A DNA stretch of 64,000 nt from Lonsdalea populi (lineage in GTDB: Bacteria; Pseudomonadota; Gammaproteobacteria; Enterobacterales; Enterobacteriaceae). The stretch is taken from the NCBI RefSeq assembly GCF_015999465.1, contig NZ_CP065534.1, positions 2,728,001 to 2,792,000 on the forward strand, in the 5' to 3' direction. The notes beneath the pieces are model-generated. The model worked only from the letters and a program-made list of their open reading frames with translations, was not told the DNA's origin and searched no databases. Positions 1 to 13,100 of the stretch are shown here, in pieces. The translations under genes were made by a program, and so were the position numbers. Every line of letters begins with the position of its first letter. The first letter of the stretch is position 1.

Positions 1-2909
1 TCGCCCAGGGAGATGACGAACTGGTTGCCCGCTTCCGCGCGGCCCAGGTAGTGCACGCACTCCGCCAGACCAAACGCCGCCAACACCTGCTCAACTTCCG
101 CGCGTCGGTCGGCTTCAACCTGAATGACCGCGCCTAATTCTTCGTTAAACAGAATAGTCAGACCGTCTTCGCCCATACTGCCGATATCGGCGGACAGGCC
201 GCAATGACCGGCAAAGGCCATTTCCACCAGCGTCACCAGCAGGCCGCCGTCAGAACGGTCGTGGTAGGCCAGCAGCGCCTTGTCGGCGACCAGCTTCTGC
301 ATGGCGTTGAAGAAACCGGCCAGTTGTTCCGGGCTGCGCACGTCCGCCGTTTTACGTCCTAACTGACGATACACCTGCGCCAGCGCCGTCGCGCCCAGCG
401 CATGATGACCAATGCCGAGATCGATCAGCAGCAGGGCGTTGTCTTTATCGGTGCGCAGCTGCGGCGTAACGGTATTTCGCACGTCTTCCACGCGGCCAAA
501 CGCGGTGATTACCAGCGACAGCGGCGATGTGACGGCGTGATCCTCGCCGTTTTCCTGCCAGCGGGTTTTCATGGACATCGAATCTTTACCCACGGGAATG
601 GTCAGCCCCAACGCCGGACACAGCTCTTCGCCGACGGCTTTGACGGCTTCATACAGACCTGCGTCCTCGCCTGGATGCCCGGCGGCGGACATCCAGTTGG
701 CGGACAGCTTGATGCGTTTCAGATCGCCGATGTGCGTCGCTGCGATGTTAGTGAGCGCTTCCCCTACCGCTAAACGGGCCGAGGCGGCGAAGTTACGCAG
801 CGCCACCGGCGTACGCTCCCCGATGGACATCGCTTCGCCGTAGTAGCTGTCCAGACTCGCCGTTGTTACAGCGCAGTCAGCGACCGGCACCTGCCACGGC
901 CCCACCATCTGATCCCGTGCGACCATGCCGGTGACGCTACGGTCGCCGATGGTGATCAGGAAGGTTTTTTCGGCGACGGCCGGTAAATGGAGTACGCGCT
1001 CGATAGCGTCGGCCAGATAGATATTGTCGAAGTTGAGCGGCTTGCCTTCATTGTGCAGCCGGGTCACATCGCGCTGCATTTTCGGCGCTTTACCCAGCAG
1101 CACTTCCAGCGGCATGTCGATCGGTTGATTGTCGAAGTGGCGATCGTTCAGCGTCAGATGCTGTTCCTCGGTCGCTTCGCCGATCACGGCGTAGGGCGCA
1201 CGCTCGCGGCGACAAATGGCGTCGAATGTCGCCAACTGTTCCGGCGCGACCGCCAGCACATAGCGCTCCTGCGACTCGTTACACCACACTTCCAACGGGC
1301 TCATGCCCGGCTCGTCGTTCAAAATGTCGCGCAGTTCGAAACGGCCGCCGCGCCCGCCGTCGCTGACCAGCTCCGGCATGGCGTTGGACAGGCCGCCCGC
1401 GCCCACGTCATGAATGAACAGAATCGGGTTTTCGTCACCGAGCTGCCAGCAAACGTCGATCACTTCCTGACAGCGGCGCTCCATTTCCGGGTTATCACGC
1501 TGCACCGAGGCGAAGTCCAGATCGGCATCGGACTGGCCGGAGGTCATGGAAGAGGCCGCGCCACCGCCCAGACCAATATTCATCGCCGGTCCGCCCAGCA
1601 CGATCAGCTTCGCACCGATGGCGATCTCGCCCTTCTGCACATGATCCGCGCGAATGTTGCCGATCCCGCCCGCCAGCATAATAGGTTTATGGTAACCGCG
1701 GACTTCCGTTCCATTGTGGCTGTCGACCGACTCTTCATAAGTACGGAAGTAACCGGTCAGGGCCGGACGGCCGAATTCGTTGTTGAACGCCGCGCCGCCC
1801 AGCGGGCCTTCCAGCATGATATCCAACGCGTTGACGATGCGATCCGGCTTGCCGAAGTCCTGCTCCCACGGCTGAATAAAGCCGGGTATGCGCAGGTTGG
1901 AAACGGAAAAACCAACCAGTCCGGCTTTTGGCTTGGCGCCGCGTCCGGTCGCGCCTTCGTCACGAATTTCGCCGCCAGAGCCGGTGGCGGCGCCCGGCCA
2001 CGGCGAGATGGCGGTGGGATGGTTATGGGTTTCCACTTTCATCAGGATATGAGCGTCTTCCTGATGATATTCATAGCGACCCTGCGGATTCGGGAAAAAG
2101 CGTCCTACGGCGGAGCCAGTCATGACGGCGGCGTTGTCTTTATAGGCGGACAGCACGAAATCCGGCGTCTGTTCATAGGTATTTTTAATCATTTTGAACA
2201 GGGATTTGGGCTGTTTTACGCCGTCGATGACCCAGTCGGCGTTGAAGATTTTGTGCCGGCAGTGTTCCGAGTTGGCCTGCGCGAACATATAGAGTTCGAT
2301 GTCGGTCGGATTGCGGTTCAGGCGGGTAAAGGCGTCGATCAGATAATCGATTTCGTCTTCCGCCAGCGCCAGTCCGAGAAGAAGGTTGGCGGCTTCGAGT
2401 GCCTGACGCCCTTCCGCCATGATGTCGACCCGCTGAAGGGGCGCGGGTTCGTGCTGAACAAACAAACGCTCCGCCTGTTGCAGTTCGCTGAACACCGTCT
2501 CCATCATACGGTCGTGCAGCAGTTCGCTCAGCGACTGCCACTGTGCTTCACTCAGCGTCGGCGCATGAATATAGAAAGCCAGACCGCGCTCCAGACGACG
2601 AACGGTGCTCAGGCCGCAGTTGTGCACAATGTCCGTGGCTTTGGAAGACCAGGGAGAAAGGGTGCCGGGACGAGGCGTGACCAACATCAGGCGGCCTGCG
2701 GGATCGTGTTCGGGGAGTGAGGGACCGTATTTCAGCAAGCGGGCCAGCTGCGTTTTTTCATCGTGGCTTAACGGGGCGGTAACGTCGGCGAAATGCATAT
2801 ATTCAGCGTAGATATCGCTGATGGGCAGAAAATTGTCTTTGCAACGCGTCAATAGTTTGTTGATACGAAAAGCCGATAAAGCCGGGGAACCACGCAGTAT
2901 TTCCATCAT
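1..2909 (-). CDS. purL: Phosphoribosylformylglycinamidine synthase (5' part; 3' end outside the window)
   Basis: Makes FGAM from FGAR, glutamine and ATP, the fourth step of purine synthesis; cytosolic. The minus-strand reading frame opens [14 protein letters not shown], as in enterobacterial PurL, and stays open to the window edge, giving about 969 of the roughly 1295 residues expected. The N-terminal, linker and synthetase (ATP-binding) domains are therefore present, while the C-terminal glutaminase domain lies outside. Two ATG codons stand in tandem (2907-2909 and 2904-2906); the first matches the E. coli start. It is divergent from mltF, and a PurR-type operator lies about 95 bases upstream, so purine repression is expected. 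Identification is firm. Confidence 0.96.
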   Translation of the reverse strand, partial: MMEILRGSPALSAFRINKLLTRCKDNFLPISDIYAEYMHFADVTAPLSHDEKTQLARLLKYGPSLPEHDPAGRLMLVTPRPGTLSPWSSKATDIVHNCGLSTVRRLERGLAFYIHAPTLSEAQWQSLSELLHDRMMETVFSELQQAERLFVQHEPAPLQRVDIMAEGRQALEAANLLLGLALAEDEIDYLIDAFTRLNRNPTDIELYMFAQANSEHCRHKIFNADWVIDGVKQPKSLFKMIKNTYEQTPDFVLSAYKDNAAVMTGSAVGRFFPNPQGRYEYHQEDAHILMKVETHNHPTAISPWPGAATGSGGEIRDEGATGRGAKPKAGLVGFSVSNLRIPGFIQPWEQDFGKPDRIVNALDIMLEGPLGGAAFNNEFGRPALTGYFRTYEESVDSHNGTEVRGYHKPIMLAGGIGNIRADHVQKGEIAIGAKLIVLGGPAMNIGLGGGAASSMTSGQSDADLDFASVQRDNPEMERRCQEVIDVCWQLGDENPILFIHDVGAGGLSNAMPELVSDGGRGGRFELRDILNDEPGMSPLEVWCNESQERYVLAVAPEQLATFDAICRRERAPYAVIGEATEEQHLTLNDRHFDNQPIDMPLEVLLGKAPKMQRDVTRLHNEGKPLNFDNIYLADAIERVLHLPAVAEKTFLITIGDRSVTGMVARDQMVGPWQVPVADCAVTTASLDSYYGEAMSIGERTPVALRNFAASARLAVGEALTNIAATHIGDLKRIKLSANWMSAAGHPGEDAGLYEAVKAVGEELCPALGLTIPVGKDSMSMKTRWQENGEDHAVTSPLSLVITAFGRVEDVRNTVTPQLRTDKDNALLLIDLGIGHHALGATALAQVYRQLGRKTADVRSPEQLAGFFNAMQKLVADKALLAYHDRSDGGLLVTLVEMAFAGHCGLSADIGSMGEDGLTILFNEELGAVIQVEADRRAEVEQVLAAFGLAECVHYLGRAEAGNQFVISLG

Positions 2910-3002
2910 TTCACATTCTCTCGTCTTCGATGCACCGATAGCCGGGCACCATGGCGCTACAGGAGGGGGAACGCGGCACATTATAGAGAATACCGGCGCA
3001 CG

Positions 3003-3018
3003 ACGAAACCGTTTGCGC
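3003..3018. promoter_or_regulatory. PurR operator upstream of purL
   Basis: ACGAAACCGTTTGCGC is a close match to the palindromic PurR consensus ACGCAAACGTTTGCGT. It lies in the purL-mltF divergent region, 94 bases before the purL start, where purine repression of purL is known in E. coli. Confidence 0.75.
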
Positions 3019-3186
3019 GACAATAGCCGAACATCTTTGATGATGGGTGACCAATTCGTTACCAGGGCAATAAAAGTTGCACCCTGGCGGTTTGTTACGC
3101 AAAATGCCCCGACTCTGGGACATTCAGCATAAGAAACTGCCTAACAGACAGACAGGCCTACAGGCCGCCGAGAGACATCAAATTAC

Positions 3187-5855
<2,669 letters not shown>

Positions 5856-5872
5856 AACGGGCTCCTTAGATT

Positions 5873-5890
5873 GGCGGGGACGTCCCCGCC
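5873..5890. repeat. Perfect 18-bp palindrome between murQ and pgpC
   Basis: GGCGGGGACGTCCCCGCC is a perfect dyad lying 17 bases before the pgpC start and 35 bases after the murQ stop on the minus strand. There is no T-run on either side, so it is not a standard terminator. It could be an RNA stem that limits pgpC translation or 3'-end processing; the function is unknown. Confidence 0.6.
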
Positions 5891-5924
5891 TCATTGACGA
5901 TCATGCGCCGTGAAAGGCCCATCC

Positions 5925-6818
5925 CTATTCCTGAATCGCGTCGCGCAGGTATCCCTGATGACGCGCCAGTTTTTCCTGCGCCTGCGCGGCATCGCAGCCG
6001 GTTAACAGCATCACGATCGCGGGTTTGACCTCATACCCTGTTTGTTCCAGCGCCTGCCGCGCGATGCCGCGCTCCACGCCGGAGGCTTCCACCACGATGC
6101 GGCAGGCGCGATCGACCAGCTTGGCGTTGGTCGCTTTCACATCCACCATCAGATTTTGGTACACCTTACCCAACCTGACCATCGCAGCGGTGGAAATCAT
6201 ATTCAGGACCAGCTTCTGGGCGGTGCCGGACTTCAGCCGCGTCGAGCCGGTCAGCACTTCGGGACCGACGACCGGGGAGATGGCGATCTCAGCCAGCCTG
6301 GCAATCGGCGACGCGGGGTTGCAGGAAATCGCCGCGGTATGGCAGCCGATACGGTGCGCATACTCCAGGCCGCCAATCACATAGGGAGTTCTGCCGGATG
6401 CCGCCAGCCCGATCACCATATCCTGCGAGGTCAGCGACAGCGCCGCCAGATCGGCCTCGCCCCCCGCTGGGTTATCTTCCGCACCTTCCACCGCCTTTAA
6501 CAATGCGCCGGGACCGCCCGCGATCAGCCCGATCACCCGCCCCTGCGCGAGGCCGAAGGTCGGAGGACATTCGGAAGCGTCCAGCACGCCCAAACGTCCG
6601 CTGGTCCCCGCGCCGAGGTAGATCAGCCGACCGCCCGCCTTCATGCACGCGGCGGTGACGTCCACCGCCTGCGCAATCGCCGGCAGCACCTGCCGGATGG
6701 CTTCAGGCACCTGTCGGTCCTCTTCATTGATGAGGGCCAGCATGTCCAGCGTCGCCATACGATCTAAATCCATCGTCGCCGGGTGACGGCTCTCTGATAC
6801 CAGTGCCCCTAAATCCAT
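5925..6818 (-). CDS. murQ: N-acetylmuramic acid 6-phosphate etherase
   Basis: Removes the lactyl ether from MurNAc-6-phosphate to give GlcNAc-6-phosphate, a peptidoglycan recycling step in the cytoplasm. The 297-residue product has the SIS sugar-phosphate fold motif [20 protein letters not shown], the catalytic Glu within SECPP, and [14 protein letters not shown]. The start ATG (6816-6818) follows GAGGAAG; a GTG 12 bases further up is the alternative. The usual partner murP (PTS permease) is not adjacent. Transcription runs towards pgpC. Confidence 0.93.
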   Translation of the reverse strand: MDLGALVSESRHPATMDLDRMATLDMLALINEEDRQVPEAIRQVLPAIAQAVDVTAACMKAGGRLIYLGAGTSGRLGVLDASECPPTFGLAQGRVIGLIAGGPGALLKAVEGAEDNPAGGEADLAALSLTSQDMVIGLAASGRTPYVIGGLEYAHRIGCHTAAISCNPASPIARLAEIAISPVVGPEVLTGSTRLKSGTAQKLVLNMISTAAMVRLGKVYQNLMVDVKATNAKLVDRACRIVVEASGVERGIARQALEQTGYEVKPAIVMLLTGCDAAQAQEKLARHQGYLRDAIQE

Positions 6819-7015
6819 ACTCTTCCTCACTTGTGAATGCGAAGCTGATGCGTGTCAGCTTCGTGATAAATCAGTCGTACCTGCTATCGTTATCACATGG
6901 CACTTTTCAACCGTTCAAAGTAAGCTATGCGGCAGCGGTCTACAATGCCTGATTGCCCAGGCGCCGATTCAGACCACGGAGTCCGGGCTCACCGGTGGGT
7001 AACAGAGACGTCACG

Positions 7016-7708
7016 TTGAAATTTCATGCGCAGCGCCAGTCATTAGTTCATGTTCTATTACATCTGTTCATCGGCAGCCTGCTGCTGGTGGCGGGTACGC
7101 TCTATGCGGACTGGAATTTCTCCGCCATCAACTCAATCACCGATCAGCGATATGGTCAGGCCACGCTGGAGGCACGCCAGCGGATAGCCGCATGGCAAGC
7201 ATTGATGCAAGCGCAGCAAACGGCCACCGAAAGTCAGAAGCTGGAGTCGGTCAATCGCTTTTTCAATGACAGAATAGCTTACCGGGAAGACATCGACGTC
7301 TGGCGGCAAGAAGATTACTGGGCCACGCCGATCGAGATGTTACGAGAGGGGATGGGCGATTGCGAAGACTATGCGATCGCCAAATATCTGACGCTGATCC
7401 ATCTTGGCGTCGAGCGTGAAAAGCTGCGCATCACCTACGTTAAAGCGCTGAGCCTAGATCGTGCGCATATGGTGCTCAGCTATTACCCTTCACCAAACGC
7501 CATCCCGTTGATCCTGGATAGTTTGATTACCGAGATCCGACCCGCCACCCAGCGTAACGATTTGCTGCCGGTCTATTCCTTTAATGGCGGCGGACTCTGG
7601 CTCCCTGGCGCTGGCGGCAACCGACGCGCCGGCGACAGCAAACGTCTGTCTCGCTGGCAGGACTTATTAATTAAAATGCGCGCAGAAGGATTTTCTCTTG
7701 ATGAGTAG
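7016..7708 (+). CDS. lapG: LapG-type periplasmic cysteine protease (adhesin release)
   Basis: Bacterial transglutaminase-like cysteine proteinase that cuts the N-terminal retention module off LapA-type adhesins when c-di-GMP is low, releasing cells from surfaces. The catalytic triad is visible as C116 (GDCEDYAIAKY), H151 (RAHMVLSYY) and D168 (LILDSL). The N-terminal hydrophobic segment at about residues 10-30 fits a signal peptide. The start is uncertain: TTG 7016 gives a 230-residue protein with a basic N terminus and then the hydrophobic segment, but GTG 6995 or TTG 6953 are also in frame. None has a strong ribosome site. It lies 9 bases before lapD, so the two are an operon. Confidence 0.9.
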   Translation: MKFHAQRQSLVHVLLHLFIGSLLLVAGTLYADWNFSAINSITDQRYGQATLEARQRIAAWQALMQAQQTATESQKLESVNRFFNDRIAYREDIDVWRQEDYWATPIEMLREGMGDCEDYAIAKYLTLIHLGVEREKLRITYVKALSLDRAHMVLSYYPSPNAIPLILDSLITEIRPATQRNDLLPVYSFNGGGLWLPGAGGNRRAGDSKRLSRWQDLLIKMRAEGFSLDE

Positions 7709-7717
7709 GATGGGGCT

Positions 7718-9667
7718 ATGTCGCTATTTAAACAATTACTGATAGCCATCTGTTTGTTTATGCTGTTCATTTTCAGCGGTAGTTTTATCGCCAACCTGGA
7801 AAGTTCACGCGAACAATATAACAACCAGCTGCACTCGCACGCCCAGGACGCCGCCACGGCTTTGGGCGTGGCGCTCACGCCGAACATCGACGATCCAGCG
7901 ATGGTGGAATTGCTGGTCAGTTCTATTTTCGATGGCGGCTATTTTTCCAGCATTCGCATCATCGATCTGGAAACCCACAAGGTGACGATGGAGCGCGTCA
8001 CATCGCCGGAAGTCTCCAGCGTTCCCGCCTGGTTTGTCCGACTGGTGAATTTGCAGCCCGGCCAGGGTCAAGCCATTGTGATGCGCGGCTGGGAACAGGC
8101 GGCGCGGGTCGAGGTGGTCAGCCATCCGATATTCGCCATCGCGAGACTGTGGCAAGGCACCTCCGCGTCACTGCTCTGGCTGTTGTCGTGCGGCGCCATC
8201 GGACTGGTGCTCGGCGCCTTGTTCCTGCGCCGTCAACTGCGCGCGCTGGATGATATGGTCGTGCAATCGCTCGCGATTTGTCGTCGCGAGTTCCTGAGCA
8301 TCCCTAAACTGCCCAAAACGCCGGAACTGCGCCGGGTCGTCCAAGCCATGAACCTGATGGTCACCAAACTGCAGTCCCTGTTCGAAGAGGAAGCCCAGCG
8401 AAGCGAGCGCTTACGTAAGGAAGCCTATCAGGATCCGCAAACCGGACTGGCTAACCGCCGCGCCATGGATATCCAGTTGGAAACTCGCCTGAGCGATGAA
8501 GAAGCCTCTACCGGTTATCTGATTATGCTGCGGCTGCAGGATCTGGCGGGCATGAACCAGCGTCTGGGCGCGCCCAAAACCGATGCCCTGCTGGCCTCCG
8601 TTGCGCAAAATATTCTGAAATGCAGAAAACGTTATGTCGAAGCCGATAGCCTCGCCGCGCGTATTCGCGGCGGAGAGTTCGCCATTTTCTGCCCCGGTCT
8701 GGTACAGAAAGAAGCGCAGGCGCTGGCCGACGAACTGTCAAACCGGATTGAGGCGCTGTTTCTGACCGGCGAGACGGATGTCTCGCCCGTCGCCCGCTTA
8801 GCGCTGGTGTCATTTCAGCACGGGGATTCGCCGGCGTCGCTGTTCATCCGCGGCGATCGTCTGCTGATGAAAGCGGAGCGCAATTCGGATATCCATGCCG
8901 AAGAAGAGGAAAACGGCCAGGAGTCTCAATGGGTAGCGGACCGCCATCACTGGTTTACCCTGCTGGATCCGTTGCTGGCGCAGGAGAATATCCAGCTCTT
9001 TCTCCAGCCGGTGATGGACTGCGCTCAAAAAGGTCAGATTCTTCATCACAAGGTGCTGGCTCGCATCCTCGACCAGGAAGGCCACACCATCAACGCAGGG
9101 CAATTCTTGCCGTGGGTCCAACGCTTCGGATGGAATACGCGTCTTGATCAGGTGATGATGAAGCACACCCTTGCCTATTTGCAGCGGTACGACGGCACGC
9201 TGGCCTTGAGCCTGTCCGGCAGCACGGTGTTGGACCTGCAACTGATGGCCGAATGGCTGGCGCCGCTGAAAGCGCATCCGCAGCGGGCCTCGCGCCTGAT
9301 TCTGGAACTGGACGAAAACCAACTGCCCGACGCGCAGCAGCTTGATCTGCTGGTCAAACTGCTCAACGAGTTCGGCTGCAAACTGGGGCTACAGCACTTC
9401 GGCGGCCGCTTTACCATTATCGGCAATCTGTCAAAATGGGGCCTCGCCTACCTGAAAATCGACGGCAGCTATATTCGTGGTATCGATCAAGCGGAAGATA
9501 AGAAGGTGTTTATTACGGCGCTACAACGCGCGATGAATAGCATTGATTTGCCGCTGATTGCAGAACGGGTGGAAACGAAAGGCGAACTGGAGGAGCTGCG
9601 CGCGCTGGGCATTAAAGGCGCAATGGGCCGACTGTTGGGAGAACCTTTCCCGGTGTTATTTTCCTGA
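7718..9667 (+). CDS. lapD: LapD-type c-di-GMP receptor, degenerate GGDEF-EAL membrane protein
   Basis: Inner-membrane receptor that binds cytoplasmic c-di-GMP and then holds LapG in the periplasm, protecting the adhesin. The 649 residues comprise TM1 (about 7-26), a periplasmic domain (about 27-147), TM2 (about 148-171), HAMP, a GGDEF domain with the degenerate motif RGGEF (about residue 317), and an EAL domain. The catalytic E-A-L is replaced by K-V-L-A-R (about residue 445), as known for Pseudomonas LapD. Both enzymatic motifs are thus altered, which fits a receptor and not an enzyme. It sits directly behind lapG, and a bidirectional terminator follows it. Confidence 0.93.
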   Translation: MSLFKQLLIAICLFMLFIFSGSFIANLESSREQYNNQLHSHAQDAATALGVALTPNIDDPAMVELLVSSIFDGGYFSSIRIIDLETHKVTMERVTSPEVSSVPAWFVRLVNLQPGQGQAIVMRGWEQAARVEVVSHPIFAIARLWQGTSASLLWLLSCGAIGLVLGALFLRRQLRALDDMVVQSLAICRREFLSIPKLPKTPELRRVVQAMNLMVTKLQSLFEEEAQRSERLRKEAYQDPQTGLANRRAMDIQLETRLSDEEASTGYLIMLRLQDLAGMNQRLGAPKTDALLASVAQNILKCRKRYVEADSLAARIRGGEFAIFCPGLVQKEAQALADELSNRIEALFLTGETDVSPVARLALVSFQHGDSPASLFIRGDRLLMKAERNSDIHAEEEENGQESQWVADRHHWFTLLDPLLAQENIQLFLQPVMDCAQKGQILHHKVLARILDQEGHTINAGQFLPWVQRFGWNTRLDQVMMKHTLAYLQRYDGTLALSLSGSTVLDLQLMAEWLAPLKAHPQRASRLILELDENQLPDAQQLDLLVKLLNEFGCKLGLQHFGGRFTIIGNLSKWGLAYLKIDGSYIRGIDQAEDKKVFITALQRAMNSIDLPLIAERVETKGELEELRALGIKGAMGRLLGEPFPVLFS

Positions 9668-9674
9668 GACTAAA

Positions 9675-9706
9675 CAACGGACTTACCGGTCTCGGCAAGT
9701 CCGTTG
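9675..9706. terminator. Bidirectional terminator between lapD and the small convergent gene
   Basis: A 14-bp stem (CAACGGACTTACCG against CGGCAAGTCCGTTG, one mismatch) with a 4-base loop lies between the two convergent stop codons. The T-run is weak, so termination strength is unknown. Confidence 0.6.
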
Positions 9707-9721
9707 CGTTATGACTGGCGT

Positions 9722-10063
9722 TCAAAACATACTCTCTTCATCATCGCGAATCAGCGCATCCAATCCTCCCAACGCCTCACGCGCCTGCGCTCGCTGAATC
9801 AATTTCAGCTGCGCCGCCTGCGGGAAATCCGTGATATTCAGCAACCCTTTGCTCATCAGCACCTGGATCAGGTCTTCCAGCACACGCACCATTTCCAGAT
9901 CGCTGTTGCGCAGTTGTTCCAGACTAGAAAGAATCGACCGTTGATTATTCATCCACGCCAGTGCCTCAACCGAGTCCTGCGGCAGCTCGCCGTTCATCCC
10001 ATCGAAGGGGGAACGCTCCACCTGAACCAAGTTACCGTCGTTGTCTCGTAATATATAAAACAT
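9722..10063 (-). CDS. Small conserved protein of lapA-type loci, function unknown
   Basis: 113 residues beginning MFYILRDNDGNLVQVERSPF, with no signal peptide or membrane segment; the centre is helical and rich in Leu, Gln and Glu, so a small cytosolic protein is likely. AAAAGGA precedes the ATG. Databases often label such proteins 'tryptophan synthase subunit beta-like', a misnomer by inherited annotation (from memory); similar small genes accompany lapA-type adhesin genes in other gammaproteobacteria. Here it is the next gene downstream of lapA on the same strand, behind the lapA terminator hairpin. Its conserved position suggests a role in adhesin expression or export, but nothing in the sequence shows which. 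Confidence 0.7.
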   Translation of the reverse strand: MFYILRDNDGNLVQVERSPFDGMNGELPQDSVEALAWMNNQRSILSSLEQLRNSDLEMVRVLEDLIQVLMSKGLLNITDFPQAAQLKLIQRAQAREALGGLDALIRDDEESMF

Positions 10064-10091
10064 AGGCTGTCCTTTTACATACCGCCAATAA

Positions 10092-10124
10092 GGAAACCGG
10101 ACGCATAACGCCCGGTTTCCTTTT
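10092..10124 (-). terminator. Terminator hairpin behind lapA
   Basis: GGAAACCGG (10092-10100) pairs with CCGGTTTCC (10112-10120) around an 11-base loop, flanked by A/T-rich sequence on both sides. It lies 30 bases past the lapA stop and before the start of the small downstream gene, so it probably limits readthrough from lapA. Confidence 0.65.
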
Positions 10125-10152
10125 ATTACCTACTGCGAGTGAGTCTTGATGA

Positions 10153-13100
10153 CTAAGCGCTGTGTTCCGGCTTCGCTATCAGGCTTTCCAGAGAAGGCAT
10201 CGTCCCGTTGTAATGTTCCAAGGTGATGGACGTGTCCGGCGTCGCGCCACCCTGCTCCGTGAATTGGCCTTGGGTACTCACCTCAATCGTTGGCGAACCC
10301 TGGTTATCCACAATGCGAATATAGTGGCTAATATCCGTTCCCGCCTCCAGCTCGCCGACCAGATCGCTCAGGTCGATGCGGTCGCCTTCCGCCAGGTTGA
10401 AGTCCTTGATGGTGTCGAATCCGGTATCGCCCGCTTTCCAGACGAAGGTGTCCGCACCGCTGCCGCCGATGAGCGTGTCGTTGCCGACGCCGCCTTTCAG
10501 AACATCATTGCCGCTTCCGCCATATAGGATATCGTCGCCCAAACCACCGTCCAGGTTGTCGTTACCGCCCTGTCCGTACAGGATATCATTACCCGAACCG
10601 CCGCCGAGCGTATCGTTACCGCCCGCAGAGGTGGCAACATCGAATTCCGCGCTATGTCCGGCGATGTAATCGTGTACCTGCTGCACGGAAGCGGTGGTGT
10701 CCGCCCCCAGATGCAGCTGGTTGCCGACATACTGCTGCAAGGCAGGCAGACCATTGCCGTCGATGCCGTCGAACGAGATAGAGTCGCCAAACAGAATATC
10801 GTCGCCGTTACCGCCCAGCAACGTGTCATGACCGCCGGACAGAGACTGATTCGATCCCAGAATCGCTTCAGACAACTGGCCCGGATCGATGTGATCCAAT
10901 ACCACGCCGTCGCTATCGTAGTTTTTCAGGCTCGATGCGTTCAACGAATCCCCAACCCCGATAGCTTCCACACTCGATACCTGATGCAGCAATGCGTAGC
11001 CTTCAGAGGAGTTCGACGCCGTCGCCGTGTTGGCATTGTAGCCCGTACCCGCCAGATGAGAGATCTCGTAAGTCCCGTCGCCCTGGGCATGAACCTGACC
11101 GATCACCGAACGCGACACGCCTCCACGACCCGAGCTGTAGTAGTACACGTCGCCGCTGCCGCCGATCACCTCGCGGTTCACTCCCGAAACGTTCATATAG
11201 TAGGAATGGCCCGGTTGGTAATCAAACGAGTCGATATTCAGTGTCGTATCTCTGCTGACCCTGACCGTATCGGTTTCACCGGCCTGATAATAGGTCGGTT
11301 CACCATCGGTGATAAAGTAGGTCAGGTTGGTGCCGGGATTGCTTTCCACGGTATCGCTCTGGAACCAGTTAGCCGCCGTTTTGAATACATCCTCGTAGTT
11401 CGTCCCACCGCCGGAGGTCATTGTCTCCAGCGCCGCAACCAGTTTAGACAAGGCGTTCGAATCCGACAGGTTGACGGAGATCGTCTGCCCGACTTTAGTA
11501 TCGAAGTCCGCCAGGAACACATTCACCGATCCCGCGTGGACATCCGACGTACTCTTGACCAGGTTGTTAAAGACATTGGTCAGCGAAGCCACCGTCTTAC
11601 CGATGCTGTCGTTCGACATACTGCCGGAGGAGTCGACCAGGAAGGCAATGTTATAGTTTTGCCCTTCCATAATCTGCAGACCGGAAACGTCGCCGACGAT
11701 CAGGTCATTACTGATCGTCCCCGTCAGCGTATCGTCACCGGTGGTCCCCATCGTAGCGCCAAACTGTTCAACCTCCTGCGAAGAGTAGCCGGTCGACGAA
11801 TCGTAGTTCGCCACTTCGGTCGCCGTCGCCTGGGCAATGATGTCGAACTTGCCGACGTCAACAGGCGTCTGGATGGTGATGGTTCCGGCTAACGTATCCA
11901 GATGCTGAGCATTGGTAATTAGGTAAACGCCGTCCGCGCCGACGGTGACCGCCACGTTATTGATGTGATCGGTCAACACGGAGCCTTCCGGAATCCCCGT
12001 CAATGTAATGCCCGACAGCTGCTCGCTGCCGTCAAGGTCGGTCAGCGCGGCAGACACGGTTAACTCATGCTGCTGATAACCCACCTGCTCCGCGACGGAC
12101 TCTTCCTTGAAGTCTGGCTTATCTGCCGCGATGTAGCTGCCATCGCCGTAGATAATACCGTCCAGATGGTTCGCGCCGGCGATCAGCGTATTGCCCTGAT
12201 ATGTGATGGTCACAGAGTCATACGTGTTCACGTTGGTGGCGGCATTGTTGTTCGGACCGACGTAGGTGGCGTAGCCATCGGCCGTCGTTCCCTCAACAAA
12301 GATATAGTCAGGGCGTGTTCCAGAAGATTCCGTCCCGCTATTGCCGGTCACCGCGTTCAGCGAGCGCCAATTGCCGTCCTGATAATAACCGCTGCCGTCA
12401 TGGACAACAAAGAGGTCGGTGTACTGGCTGCTGGTGCCGTTCGTGTTCCCCTGGCTATAGTAAGCGACTACGCCGTTACCCACAATTTCAGGCACGGTAT
12501 CGCCCTCGGACAGCCAGATGCGCACGTTGTCGCCGATACGCACAATTTTGCCGTCCTGAACGTCGAAGCCGCCGTTTTCACTACCGCCGTTGACCTTGAT
12601 GTAAGCCGGGGTCGTCGGCACCGTTTCACCGCTGGAGATATCCAGCGATACCACCGGCGTATCCGCCACCGGCGTCACGTTTACCGTCACTTCGCCCTGA
12701 GAGCCGATATTGCCTGCGGCATCAACCGGCCGCCAGCTCAGATCCGCCAGTCCGTTTCCGGACACATTGGCGGCAGGGACAAACTGCAACGCGGTATCCC
12801 CCGCCGTCAGTTCCTGACCCACGATAACCGGATGCCACTCACCGCCCTGGCTGTAATAGAATGAGCCAGCGCTGGCGTCGGGCAGCGAAGAGATCACGAT
12901 GCTGCTGGTGTCGGAGGACACGCCCAAATCGCTCCAGGCGATCGACAGCGCCGTATCTTCTGCGACGGTCAGCGTATGGCTGCCGCCATCCGGACCGGCC
13001 GTATCCACCTCGTAGCCGTGATCGGCCATTGCCGTGGCCACGTTGCCCGCCATATCCAGCGTCCTGACGGAAGCGTGAATCTGCGAGTCACCCGCCAGCA

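Noticed and set aside
987..2720. 577-codon plus-strand frame
   Set aside because: Shadow of purL on the other strand; composition is His/Arg-rich as usual for antisense frames, and the purL frame is certain.
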